A program made the position numbers and the translations under genes. A DNA stretch of 64,000 nt from Halobacteriales archaeon QS_4_69_225 (lineage in GTDB: Archaea > Halobacteriota > Halobacteria > Halobacteriales > Haloarculaceae): contig PXRL01000022.1 in NCBI GenBank assembly GCA_003020965.1, positions 62,001 to 126,000 of the forward strand, read 5' to 3'. Under the pieces are notes generated by a model, which saw only the letters and a program-made list of their open reading frames with translations, had not been told where the DNA came from and searched no databases. Positions 25,804 through 34,108 of this stretch are shown here, in pieces. The first letter of the stretch is position 1. Each line of letters opens with the position of its first letter.

Positions 25804-26685
25804 GTGATACTCTGTTCCGACCCCGACGCGGACGAGCTGTCGGCGGCTCGCGACGCGCTGGAGGCGGGCGGATTCCGGACACACGGGGTCGACTCCGCCG
25901 GCGCGGCCCGGGAGGCCATCGAGGAGGTCGGCCCGGTCGATTGTCTGGTCACCGAGTACGACCTTCCCGACGGCAGCGGGCTGGAGCTGATCCGGGAGAC
26001 GCGGGCGACGTCGCCGGACACCGCCTGCGTGCTCTACACCGACGCGGGCATCGGGGAGATGGACACGGAGGCGTTCGGCGAGGTGATCGCCGAGTACGTC
26101 CGGAAGGACGACCCGGGGTCGGCCGACCGGCTGGTCGGGATCGTCGAGCACAGCCTCGCCTTTCGGAGCCAGACGGCCTACCCGCTGCCGGACGACGAGG
26201 ACGTGCGGCTGGCGACGCTGTCGCGGTACGCGACCGACCCGGCGGCGCTGTCGGCGTCGCTGGACCGGCTGACCGAGCTGGCCGCCGCGCAGTTCGACGT
26301 CGACTCGGCGGCCGTCGGCCTCGTCGACAGCCACGAGGAACGGTTCCTCTCCTGTTACGGCGCCGACGTCGACTCCCTGGACCGTGAGGACACCATCTGC
26401 ACGTACGCCATCCTCGAGGAGGGCGTGACGGTCGTCGAGGACGCGACGGCTGACCCCCGGTTCAGCGACAACGAGACGCTGGCGGCCGCGGAGATACGGT
26501 TCTACGCGGGGGCGCCGCTGACGGCGCCGGACGGCCGGGCCATCGGGACGTTCTGTCTCCAGGGCGGCGAGCCTCGGGAGTTCGACGCACGGAACCGGGA
26601 GCTGCTGTCGCTGTTCGCCGACCAGACGATGGAGCAGCTGGAGCTGCGTCGCCGGCTCCGCGAGACGGGAGGCGACGATGGGTGA
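25804..26685 (+). CDS. Receiver-like domain plus GAF domain protein
   Basis: 293 aa from a leaderless GTG (VILCSDPDADEL); a TATA-like GGCTTTTGTC lies about 30 nt upstream. Residues 1-120 are a receiver fold, but the phospho-acceptor position in VTEYDLPDGSG is Glu where D-x-x-LP is expected, so it may be phosphate-independent. Residues about 140-285 form a GAF domain (AAVGLVDSHEERFLSCYG, FYAGAPLTAPDGRAIGTFC). The GAF may bind a small ligand or sense light or redox. The gene overlaps the next by 8 bp, so the two products probably work together. Confidence 0.8.
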   Translation: MILCSDPDADELSAARDALEAGGFRTHGVDSAGAAREAIEEVGPVDCLVTEYDLPDGSGLELIRETRATSPDTACVLYTDAGIGEMDTEAFGEVIAEYVRKDDPGSADRLVGIVEHSLAFRSQTAYPLPDDEDVRLATLSRYATDPAALSASLDRLTELAAAQFDVDSAAVGLVDSHEERFLSCYGADVDSLDREDTICTYAILEEGVTVVEDATADPRFSDNETLAAAEIRFYAGAPLTAPDGRAIGTFCLQGGEPREFDARNRELLSLFADQTMEQLELRRRLRETGGDDG

Positions 26686-27328
26686 CGCCTACGCCTTCGA
26701 CCGGCTCCCGCTCGACGACATCCGGCCGGGGACGACCGTCCTCGTCACCGGGCCGCGGCACGAAGGCGCCCGCGAGCTGGGGCTGCGGCTGCTGGCCGGG
26801 CCGGCCGGCGAGGGCGCCATCGTCGTCACCACGAACCGGCGGGCCGAGCGGGTCGCCGCCGACTGCGAGCGGATCGGCGTTCGGGTCAGCGACGACCGCA
26901 CCGCCATCCTCGATTGCGTCGGCGAGGAGGACGACGACGTCCCGGCGCAGGTGCTGCCGGTGTCCGGGCCGGCGGATCTCACCGGCATCGGGATGCGCTT
27001 TTCCGACGTCTACGTCGACTTCAACGGCGACGGTATCGAGCGCGTCCGGACCGGGCTGTTCTCGCTGTCGACGCTGCTGTCGTTCGGCGACCTCCAGACC
27101 GTCTCGCGGTTCGTCCACACGCTCGTCGGCCGCATCGACAGCGTCGGCGGATTCGGGGCGTTCCTCCTCGATCCCGCGAGCCACGACGAACGGGCCATCC
27201 GGACGCTGTTGCAGTTCTGCGCCGGCCGCATCGAGGTCCGGGACGGCGACGCTGGCCCCGAACTGCGGGCCCGTTGGCTCCCGGACCAGCCCGACGGGTG
27301 GCGGCCCTTCGATCGCTCGCCGCGGTGA
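26678..27328 (+). CDS. RecA/KaiC-like fold protein lacking a P-loop (DUF7504-like)
   Basis: 216 aa. The order of strands resembles a RecA/KaiC ATPase: TTVLVTGPRHEGARELGL at the P-loop site, VVTTNRRAERV, and FLLDPASHDE near the C-terminus. The Walker A lacks the GKT/S, having GPRHEGA instead, so ATP hydrolysis is unlikely. Such proteins often pair with haloarchaeal signalling genes. It overlaps the receiver-GAF gene by 8 bp and is probably its effector or scaffold (inference). Confidence 0.65.
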   Translation: MGDAYAFDRLPLDDIRPGTTVLVTGPRHEGARELGLRLLAGPAGEGAIVVTTNRRAERVAADCERIGVRVSDDRTAILDCVGEEDDDVPAQVLPVSGPADLTGIGMRFSDVYVDFNGDGIERVRTGLFSLSTLLSFGDLQTVSRFVHTLVGRIDSVGGFGAFLLDPASHDERAIRTLLQFCAGRIEVRDGDAGPELRARWLPDQPDGWRPFDRSPR

Positions 27329-27399
27329 GCCGCCCCCGCCGGTGACGGTCCCGCCGTCGCTCGCCTGCGATATCCACGTTTCATCATCGGCTATGGTAT

Positions 27400-27772
27400 A
27401 GTGTGGCAAGCAAGTCGGGAAACCTGGAGTTGGATCGGTGTCTCCGTCAACAGAAAGCGAGCCTGCCCGCGCTTGCCACCGTTACACCGGACTGAAACGG
27501 CGGCGAGGCCGATGGCCCGGCCTGCGGCCACCCGAGAGAACCCGACGGTGGAACCACCGTGCCGTCGGACCGACGGCGCGAGGTTACCGCGAGCGGATGA
27601 CCCGGTGACGGGCAAGTGAATCAGACCCCTGAAAACGGGCCGAAGCGGAGCCCACAAACCGGAGTACCACCACCCCGGTGGGAACGTCGCTTTCGGTGGG
27701 CATCCCCGACGGGATCGCCGACGCGAGGGAATCCCACCCGTTCACGGGCGGGCGGAGGTCAAACTGGCAACG
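27400..27772 (+). mobile_element. Decayed IS200/IS605-type (tnpB) 3' remnant with right-end hairpin
   Basis: Basic, Pro/Arg-rich coding (ENPTVEPPCRRTDGARLPRA) ends in a stop at 27617-27619. Then come GAAAACGGGCCGAAGCGGAG and the hairpin CCCACCCG-TTCA-CGGGCGGG followed by GAGGTCAA, a layout known to me from right ends of haloarchaeal tnpB elements. The left side begins at a 9-bp inverted repeat (GTGGCAAGC 27403-27411, GCTTGCCAC 27471-27479). No TnpA or catalytic part of TnpB remains. It lies against the AT-richer island. Confidence 0.5.
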
Positions 27773-29578
27773 CTACCCTTCCGACTGGATCGTATACAGT
27801 TCTTCGTACTGCCCGCCGTCGTCCAGTAGGTCAGCGTGCGTTCCGATTTCAGTCACTTCGCCGTCGTCCATCGTGTATATTCGGTCGGCGTTCTGAACGG
27901 TCGAGAGCCGATGGGCGATCGTGATCATCGCGTAGTCGCGGTCCATCGCTTCGATCGCCGCCTGGACTTCCTGCTCCAAGTTCGAGTCCAAGTCGCTCGT
28001 CGCTTCGTCCAAGACCAGCAGGTCCGCATCCTCTATCAAGGCTCGTGCCAACGCGACACGTTGCTTCTGTCCCCCGGAGAGGCGAACCCCATCGTCGCCC
28101 AGCATCGTATCGTATCCGTTCGGAAGGTCATCGAAGAACTCGTCGACCCGTGCAATCTCACAGACACGATCCAGTTCCGCTTCCGTTGCGTCTCGATTCC
28201 CGATCGTGAGGTTGTACCGCAGCGTATCGTTGAAGATGAACGGACTCTGCCGCACGACCGAAAGCCGGTCGCGCCACTCATCGATTTCCATCTCGTCCGT
28301 CGGGATCCCGTTCGCCCTGATCTCGCCCTCGTTTGTTTCGTACAGACGAGTCAGCAAGCTTACAATCGTCGATTTGCCGGCCCCGGATTGCCCGACGAAC
28401 GCGATGAACTCGCCTTTTTCGACCTCGAAGTCCACTCCACGGAGCGTCTGCCCCTCGCCGTCGTACGAGAACCGAACGTCGTCGAATTCGAGGTGGTCAA
28501 CCTCCGCTGGAACGTCACGAACTGGCTCGTTCGGCTCTTTTTTGCCTTCCAGTTTTCGGATGAACGTCTGTGTCCGTACGAGGTGGGGCAGGTTGTTCTC
28601 GATCTTGTAGAACTGCTTGTTGAGCTTGCTCACTTTCGGTCCGAGCTGGAACATGGCGAAAAGAAATACACCGAGAGCTCCGATCGATAGTTCTGCGAAC
28701 CTCAACGCGAGATAGATCAATACGAACACCGAGACAGCGACGCCGAGGTTGGAGAAATTTCTGATGGCAGCTTCGTTGCGTCGAAGCGTGATCCTGGCGC
28801 TCGTATACTGGTTTACCGCGTCCGTGAAGTCTCGATACAGCTCGCCGGCCAGGCCGAAAATCCGAATATCCCTGATCCCTTGGGTCCCGGCCTGGGCGGC
28901 CTCCTGTCTGCGTTCGTTCGCGTCGGCGACGAGATCTCCGAGTTCGTATCCCGGTTCGAGTACGTGACGGAGCGACACAGTCAACCCGCCGAGAACGAGG
29001 ATAGCGAACGACGTGAGCAGCGGAGCGATCACGAGCGCGATTAGCAGATACGCGAGCGACAAGAACGACGTTTCCGTGAACCTGACGATTCGTTTTATCA
29101 CCCGACCTGCGTAGTGCGTCTGGGTGACGATCGCGTTGAGCATATCGTCCGAGTCTTCCGTATCGAAGTACTCGACGCGGGCATCCAGCGTGTTCCGGAA
29201 CGCTCGCAGCTGTAGGTCTCGCATATAGCGGGTTCGCAAGGCTTCTCGAAACCATGCCACCACGAAAGTCGTCGTATACCGTACTGTTATCACGGCGGTC
29301 ACACCGACGACCACGAACCCCAGCGTAAACGGTATTCCTACCGTCTGATACACCGTCACGAAAACAGCCATCAGCCCGTCCGCTTCCGCAACTGGGTCGT
29401 CCAGTTGAACGATTTCGATGATCGGCAGTATGAAGCTCAATCCGATCCCTTCCAGCACCGCAGCCACGAGACCTAACCCCACGAGGAGGAAGGTGAACGT
29501 GGGGTCGAATCGTGCAACATTGAGAAGAGCGTCGACCTTTTCCTGACGAGATATACTGTCGGGGTCTGAATCGGACAT
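27773..29578 (-). CDS. ABC transporter, fused permease and ATPase (MsbA/lipid-glycan exporter type)
   Basis: 601 aa. Six transmembrane helices in residues about 30-320, then a complete ATP-binding domain: Walker A GQSGAGKST, Q-loop VVRQSPF, signature LSGGQKQR, Walker B LLVLDEATSDLD, and an H-loop IAHRLSTV. It is a type IV half-transporter that works as a homodimer. Relatives export lipids, lipid-linked oligosaccharides or peptides. Lower GC and different codon choice from the surrounding genes, plus a glycosyltransferase stub nearby, suggest acquisition with a polysaccharide locus. Confidence 0.9.
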   Translation of the reverse strand: MSDSDPDSISRQEKVDALLNVARFDPTFTFLLVGLGLVAAVLEGIGLSFILPIIEIVQLDDPVAEADGLMAVFVTVYQTVGIPFTLGFVVVGVTAVITVRYTTTFVVAWFREALRTRYMRDLQLRAFRNTLDARVEYFDTEDSDDMLNAIVTQTHYAGRVIKRIVRFTETSFLSLAYLLIALVIAPLLTSFAILVLGGLTVSLRHVLEPGYELGDLVADANERRQEAAQAGTQGIRDIRIFGLAGELYRDFTDAVNQYTSARITLRRNEAAIRNFSNLGVAVSVFVLIYLALRFAELSIGALGVFLFAMFQLGPKVSKLNKQFYKIENNLPHLVRTQTFIRKLEGKKEPNEPVRDVPAEVDHLEFDDVRFSYDGEGQTLRGVDFEVEKGEFIAFVGQSGAGKSTIVSLLTRLYETNEGEIRANGIPTDEMEIDEWRDRLSVVRQSPFIFNDTLRYNLTIGNRDATEAELDRVCEIARVDEFFDDLPNGYDTMLGDDGVRLSGGQKQRVALARALIEDADLLVLDEATSDLDSNLEQEVQAAIEAMDRDYAMITIAHRLSTVQNADRIYTMDDGEVTEIGTHADLLDDGGQYEELYTIQSEG

Positions 29579-29639
29579 GAATACGTGCGCGAAGACGCGT
29601 CGACCGATTCGAACGGCACCCGATAATAAAAGTACAAAG

Positions 29640-29756
29640 TAACTAACATCAAGGAATGGAATTTAATTCCGCGCTACGGAGTTCCGGAGTGCCACTTGCT
29701 TAAACGCCGGGGCCCTTCGGGACGGTTGAACCGCCCGTACGGTCGTCCCCGGCTTT
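29640..29756. repeat. Palindromic stretch, possible second IS scar
   Basis: CCGGGGCCCTTCGGGACGG facing GTCCCCGG around 29707-29751, plus GGAATTTAATTCC at about 29656-29668, form nested inverted repeats in the gap between two minus-strand island genes. A minus-strand reading ending AFKQVALRNSVARN looks like the tail of a mobile-element protein. The identification is weak. Confidence 0.3.
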
Positions 29757-30504
29757 ACCTGTCGAGCTGCACACGCAATGCAGAGTAGACGACCGGTAGC
29801 GTCGACTCGATCGATCCGGTGTTCTCGACCGTGACGACGGTCGTTCGGTCGGCGAACTGGTCGACGATCCGTCGACACACGCCGTGAACCTCCCGCTGTA
29901 CTTCGTATTGGTCGCCGTGTTTCCACTCGATCGACGCCCAGGGATCCTCGGGATTCCGTTCGTGCTGTCGGTCGAGACACACGTCGATGGGCGCAGTAAC
30001 GTGGATCAGTAAGTCGGGTATCGGAACCGTCTCTAGGTAGGTATCAAGCGGGAACGACTCGTCCGTTTCCCTCAGTAGAGTTGCTACGGCACATTGTGCG
30101 AATCCCTCGTCCAAACAGAGACGTTCTTCTCCACGAGTGGTCGAAATCGCCAGTTGATACGCCTCCGCGAGTTTCTTATGGTACGAACACAACCACTTGG
30201 ACTCGTATTGGGTACTCCGAAGAACGACGGACAGAATATCGAGGAATCGCGGATGCTTCAAGACGAACCTGCCGAACGCCGCTCGTCGGAACCCCGGTTC
30301 GACGAATTTCCGTTCGACGAAGGACCGGACGTCTTTGAGCAGGCTACGGTACGTAACTCTGCACCTACCCCTGGCTTCTCGGGGGATCCGACGTCTGACG
30401 GTATCCTCTACGTCCCCGCCGAAACACCCGTCGGCCTCCACGAGTCGAGAGTGTATGGTCGACTTCCCCGCACCGGGGGGGCCGACGAGTTCGGCGTGGC
30501 TCAT
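29755..30504 (-). CDS. P-loop kinase-like protein
   Basis: 249 aa. The N-terminal Walker A is GPPGAGKST, and LCLDEGFAQ is the Walker B-like strand, where Asp-Glu may bind the substrate. CLDRQHERNP resembles the LID arginines of nucleoside, gluconate or thymidylate-type kinases. It is soluble, and the whole length is one kinase domain. The substrate is unknown; in glycan loci such proteins often phosphorylate small molecules or sugars. The gene shares the lower GC of the island and lies 176 bp upstream of the ABC transporter gene on the same strand. Confidence 0.7.
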   Translation of the reverse strand: MSHAELVGPPGAGKSTIHSRLVEADGCFGGDVEDTVRRRIPREARGRCRVTYRSLLKDVRSFVERKFVEPGFRRAAFGRFVLKHPRFLDILSVVLRSTQYESKWLCSYHKKLAEAYQLAISTTRGEERLCLDEGFAQCAVATLLRETDESFPLDTYLETVPIPDLLIHVTAPIDVCLDRQHERNPEDPWASIEWKHGDQYEVQREVHGVCRRIVDQFADRTTVVTVENTGSIESTLPVVYSALRVQLDR

Positions 30505-30656
30505 GTATTGACCGGGATGCAGCTATGTGAAATATTCGTTATGAGGTGCTTGCTCGACGGATCCAGCGGAGAACGAGCAAAAGCGCCCGGGAGATTGTCG
30601 GGTGATCGATTTGTACTCGCTCGGTAACTATTCGTATCGGGCGTCCTGCGACGGGT

Positions 30657-31508
30657 ATGATCCGTCTGCTGCGAAGCGGGTACGACATCCTGCGGAACGA
30701 GGGCCTACCCCCGTTCATGCGGAAGTCGTCCGCGCTCGTACGAGGCGAACCCCAGACGTACGCACGGCGTGTCTTCGGCCGTCTGTATCCGCGTCTGCCG
30801 CCGGTTGTTGTCACGCACCATTTCGAGCGCAGGTCGCGGAGACGCGCGGATACGAGCGACGCGAATCCGGCACGGCCGATCCGGGTCGATCCCGATCGAA
30901 TCGGCTACTACCAGGGTTCTGGGCCCAAGAAGTTCGGTCTCGTCGCCGACGGCAGCTGGGACGATCCGGAGTGTCGGTTCGACGAACACCCCGTGTATCG
31001 GTCCATCTCCAGCAGATACGAGGATGGTGCCGACTGGACGGATACCGAACTGTACGAACGATACCGCGAACGAATTCGGAACGGGAGCCCGTACTGGCGT
31101 TGCACCACTCCGGAGGAACTGGAGAGCTATTTCGAATCGATCGATAGATTACACGAGGAGATATCCGAAAACGGATACAAGTCACAGCGTGAGCTCCTCG
31201 CGGAGGATCCCCTGTCGACCAGACGACGAAACACGGACGCTCCGCATCCGATACTCCAGGAGATCGGTGTGAACGTGCACAGAGATGGAACGCTGGCAAA
31301 AAAGGGTGCGGGGTCTCACAGGCTGGCGCTCGCACAGGTCATCGGAGTCGAAGAGGTACCGGTGACCGTTCGTGTGAGACACGCCGAGTGGCAATCGATT
31401 CGTGACGAAATCGATCGAACCGCGTCACCGGACCACCTGAGTCCGATGGCTCGCGAGCGATTGAACCATCCGGATTTGCACGATACTGTCCCGAACTCGT
31501 GGCGGTGA
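30657..31508 (+). CDS. Island protein with a ParB/sulfiredoxin-like C-terminal motif
   Basis: 283 aa, basic N-terminus. The C-terminal part (GVNVHRDGTLAKKGAGSHRL, then ALAQVIGVEEVPVTVRVRH) matches the GxHRxxxAxxxGxxxVPV pattern of the ParB N-terminal/sulfiredoxin fold. There is no HTH DNA-binding half, so plasmid partition is not implied. No signal peptide. The frame and GC content match the island genes beside it. The start ATG follows an AT-rich stretch. Function unknown; similar proteins occur, as far as I know, in haloarchaeal surface-polysaccharide regions. Confidence 0.55.
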   Translation: MIRLLRSGYDILRNEGLPPFMRKSSALVRGEPQTYARRVFGRLYPRLPPVVVTHHFERRSRRRADTSDANPARPIRVDPDRIGYYQGSGPKKFGLVADGSWDDPECRFDEHPVYRSISSRYEDGADWTDTELYERYRERIRNGSPYWRCTTPEELESYFESIDRLHEEISENGYKSQRELLAEDPLSTRRRNTDAPHPILQEIGVNVHRDGTLAKKGAGSHRLALAQVIGVEEVPVTVRVRHAEWQSIRDEIDRTASPDHLSPMARERLNHPDLHDTVPNSWR

Positions 31509-31545
31509 CTGGGGACCGCTGCCGAAGCCGACACGCGGCGGGGAT

Positions 31546-31640
31546 CAGTCCTTGAGAAAGCCGCGTACCTCCGCGGCCGCTCTGAGGCCCGGCCACCCAC
31601 CGAAGAACGCGATCAAGGCTCCAACGTGTTTCGCTCGCTC
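31546..31640 (-). pseudogene. C-terminal stub of a glycosyltransferase-like gene
   Basis: The minus strand reads HVGALIAFFGGWPGLRAAAE to a proper stop at 31546-31548, resembling the amphipathic end of family 2 glycosyltransferases. An in-frame stop lies directly before it and no further coding is found upstream, so only about 30 codons remain. It marks the right end of the island. Confidence 0.4.
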
Positions 31641-31781
31641 TCACCGAAACTGGCAGTCGATCCGTGATACGCTTGCGGTCACCGCACAAGGACTACAGTG
31701 CGACCCACCCCGACGAGGCGGCGGTGCTGGAGGCGCATCTCGTCCCGGTCGGGTCGACGGCCGACGGCTACCGGCTCCCGG

Positions 31782-32057
31782 CTACCCGCCGTCCAGCCGC
31801 CGCTCGAAGGAGCCGAACGCGACCTCCGCCATCGTCCGCTCGACGGCCGCCGGCGAGGTGGTCCGGACGAAGCCGGCGTCGCGCTTGGCGCCGTGTTCGA
31901 TTCTGAACCCCCAGGTCTCCTCGTCGACGTACCGGCTCCGGTTGACCTGGAAGATCGCCTGATCGGAGTGGACGTCGGCAATCTCCTCGAACGTCTTCCG
32001 GGCCGCCGGAACCCCGCCGTCGGCCGGGACGTTGAGCTTGACGCGGAGCGTCTCCAT
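31782..32057 (-). CDS. Small conserved haloarchaeal protein
   Basis: 91 aa, mixed alpha/beta (METLRVKLNVPADGGVPAAR; DQAIFQVNRSRYVDEETWGF), no cysteine or membrane segment. GC content and codon use return to the genome norm here, so it lies outside the island. A TATA-like CCTAATAG (minus strand) lies about 25 nt before the ATG, suiting leaderless transcription. The family is not recognised and no function is offered. Confidence 0.65.
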   Translation of the reverse strand: METLRVKLNVPADGGVPAARKTFEEIADVHSDQAIFQVNRSRYVDEETWGFRIEHGAKRDAGFVRTTSPAAVERTMAEVAFGSFERRLDGG

Positions 32058-32135
32058 GTGTACGGGTGGAAGCCGGCGCTATTAGGATGTGGCCCGACCG
32101 GCGTTGAGGAAGCCACCCGCCGCGACAGCCGGCGC

Positions 32136-32275
32136 TCATTCCAGCAGCCAGACGCCGGCGTCGGCCTTCGGAGTCACGTCGCCGCTGACGACCGCCGCGG
32201 GTCGACGTCGGCGTCCTCGTGGACGGCCGGCTCGACGCCGTCGAAGCTCAGGACATACCCGAAGTGGCCCGACAT
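32136..32275 (-). pseudogene. Frameshifted 46-codon ORF
   Basis: From ATG at 32275 one frame reads MSGHFGYVLSFDGVEPAVHE and the next frame continues AAVVSGDVTPKADAGVWLLE to a stop at 32136-32138. Both parts have host-like third bases. The span is 140 bp, so one indel separates them. It may be a real small gene broken by mutation or by a sequencing error. The gap 32276-32526 shows nothing else I can support. Confidence 0.4.
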
Positions 32276-32526
32276 CGTACCCGTATTCGGTCCGCTGGGC
32301 CGCCGCCCGGGGGCCGGGCCGCGCCCGAGCGCCGAATCCGTATGTTTCACACCGTGAGCGGACAAGAAACTGTGTCATCATCGTTCCTGACGGCCGCCGA
32401 CCGGATACCATACTCAACCGTACAAGGGAGATAGAACGCGTATTAGGCGTTTATCTCGGGCTATTCTCGTCGCCCGCCCGGGGCGGCCGCCTACGAAAGG
32501 CCGTCAATATCTGTTCCAGAGACAAG

Positions 32527-32534
32527 TTTAAGTA
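32527..32534 (+). promoter_or_regulatory. TATA box of leuA
   Basis: TTTAAGTA centred 31 nt upstream of the ATG at 32561. A second ATG at 32551 would lie at or before the transcript start and reads into an unrelated frame, so 32561 is preferred. Confidence 0.5.
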
Positions 32535-32560
32535 CCCCCGAGCTACTCGGATGGAATGCA

Positions 32561-33779
32561 ATGACATCGCACGAGGATACGTCGGCTTCGCCGGCGGGTC
32601 GAGTTCTTCCAGGGCACGTTAGATAGTACCTCGGAGATCAGCGAGGCCCGGATTTTCGACACGACGCTGCGCGACGGCGAACAGTCACCCCGTACGTCCT
32701 TTTCGTACGAGGACAAACGCGAGATAGCGGCCGTCCTCGACGAGATGGGAACCCACGTGATCGAGGCGGGGTTCCCTGTCAACTCCGAGGCGGAGTTCGA
32801 GGCGGTGCGGGACATCGCCGAGGCGACGTCGACCACGGTCTGTGGGCTGGCCCGCGTCGTGGACGGGGACATCGACGCCGCGTTGGAGTCCGGCGTCGAG
32901 ATGGTGCACGTCTTCTGTTCGACCAGCGACGTGCAGCTGCAGGATTCGATGCACGCAAGCCGCGAGGAGGCGCTGGAACGGTCGGTCGCGGCCGTCGAGC
33001 GCGTCGTCGACGCCGGCGCGACCTGCATGTTCTCGCCGATGGACGCCACGCGCACGGAGGAATCGTACCTGACGGCGGTCGTCGAGGCCGTCTCCGAGGC
33101 GGGGACGGACTGGATCAACATCCCCGACACCTGCGGCGTGGCGACGCCGGGGCGGTTCCGGGACGTCGTCGAGACGGTCGTCGCCCGCGCCGGCGACGCC
33201 GATGTCGACGTCCACACCCACGACGACTTCGGGCTGGCGACGGCCAACGCCCTCTCGGGGTTCGAGGCCGGCGCCGCCCAGGCGCAGGTGTCGGTCAACG
33301 GCATCGGCGAGCGGGCGGGCAACGCCGCCTACGAGGAGACGGTGATGGCGCTGGAGTCGGTGTACGACGTCGACACCGGCGTCGAGGCCGAGCGCATCAC
33401 CGAGCTGGCCCGACTCGTCGAGGCAAAGAGCGGCATCGACGTCCCGGCCAACAAGCCCGTCGTGGGACGCAACGCCTTCTCCCACGAGTCGGGCATCCAC
33501 GCCGCCGGCGTCATCGAGAACGCCGACACCTTCGAGCCCGGCGTGATGACGCCGGCGATGGTCGGCGCCAGCCGCGAACTCGTGTTGGGCAAACACACCG
33601 GCACCCACTCGGTCCGCGAGCGGCTCGAGGACGCCGGCTTCCGGCCGACCGACGGCGAGGTCCGGGCGGTGACCCGGAAGGTGAAGGACCGCGGCGCCCG
33701 CGACGAGCGGATCACCGTCGACCGGCTCGCGGAGTTCGCCCGCGAGGTCGGCGTCCGACGCACGGAGGTCCACGCCTGA
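32561..33779 (+). CDS. leuA: 2-isopropylmalate synthase (or citramalate synthase), apparent frameshift near the start
   Basis: The catalytic domain is complete from ARIFDTTLRDGEQSPRTSFS: substrate/metal motif RDGEQ, CMFSPMDATRTEES, VDVHTHDDFGLA (metal His pair) and SVNGIGERAGN. It ends without a long regulatory domain, about 405 codons in all, normal for haloarchaeal LeuA. From ATG 32561 the frame gives MTSHEDTSASPAG and then stops, while EFFQGTLDSTSEISEA, clearly LeuA, lies in another frame: 32561-33779 is one base more than a multiple of three. It is either mutated, mis-sequenced or started at a non-standard codon. It condenses acetyl-CoA with 2-ketoisovalerate (leucine) or pyruvate. Confidence 0.75.
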
Positions 33780-33806
33780 GATGGCCGTCGCTGATCGCCC
33801 TCGCCC

Positions 33807-33960
33807 CCGGCAGCCGCAGGTGCAGGTGCGAGTGCAGCCGCGGGTGCAAGCGCGGCCGCGGGCGCGGATGCAGCCACGGGTGCAACTGCAACCGCGGACG
33901 CAGGCGCAGCCGCGAGAGCAAATACAGCCACGAAGGCAAGTGCGCTTGAACCTACAACCG
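33807..33960. repeat. 6/12-bp periodic repeat between leuA and the ilvB leader
   Basis: Variants of GCAGCCGCGGGTGCA repeat with 6- and 12-bp spacing. The leuA frame, after its stop, would read as Ala/Gly-rich sequence; another frame reads Gln-Pro-Arg repeats from ATG 33781. No ORF with a convincing start is supported, so this is annotated as low-complexity spacer. Confidence 0.5.
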
Positions 33961-34000
33961 CGGACGCGCATCGACCACGACGGCCGTGTCGCGGGGAACG

Positions 34001-34008
34001 TTTATGTA
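34001..34008 (+). promoter_or_regulatory. TATA box of the ilvB leader transcript
   Basis: TTTATGTA centred about 29 nt upstream of the leader ORF start at 34034. It gives the ilvBNC-leuCDB operon a promoter separate from that of leuA and implies a leader of about 205 nt before ilvB. Confidence 0.55.
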
Positions 34009-34033
34009 GATTGCTCGTACTACCCATGTGGTA

Positions 34034-34108
34034 ATGACGGAGGCGACCGCCGGCCGACGCTCACCGCGTCCCGCCAGCGGCGCGATCCGTATTGTAGGGG
34101 CCGCCTAG
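34034..34108 (+). CDS. Candidate 24-aa leader peptide upstream of ilvB
   Basis: A 25-codon ORF (MTEATAGRRS at the start) whose ATG stands at the expected transcript start, so it should be translated leaderless. It ends Ile18-Arg-Ile-Val-Gly-Ala-Ala24-stop. ATT and GTA at codons 20-21 are rare in this GC-rich genome and are two of the three amino acids the operon makes. Codons 21 to 25 form the left arm and loop of a perfect hairpin. Together this looks like a branched-chain amino-acid attenuator. The function is inference. Confidence 0.5.
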   Translation: MTEATAGRRSPRPASGAIRIVGAA

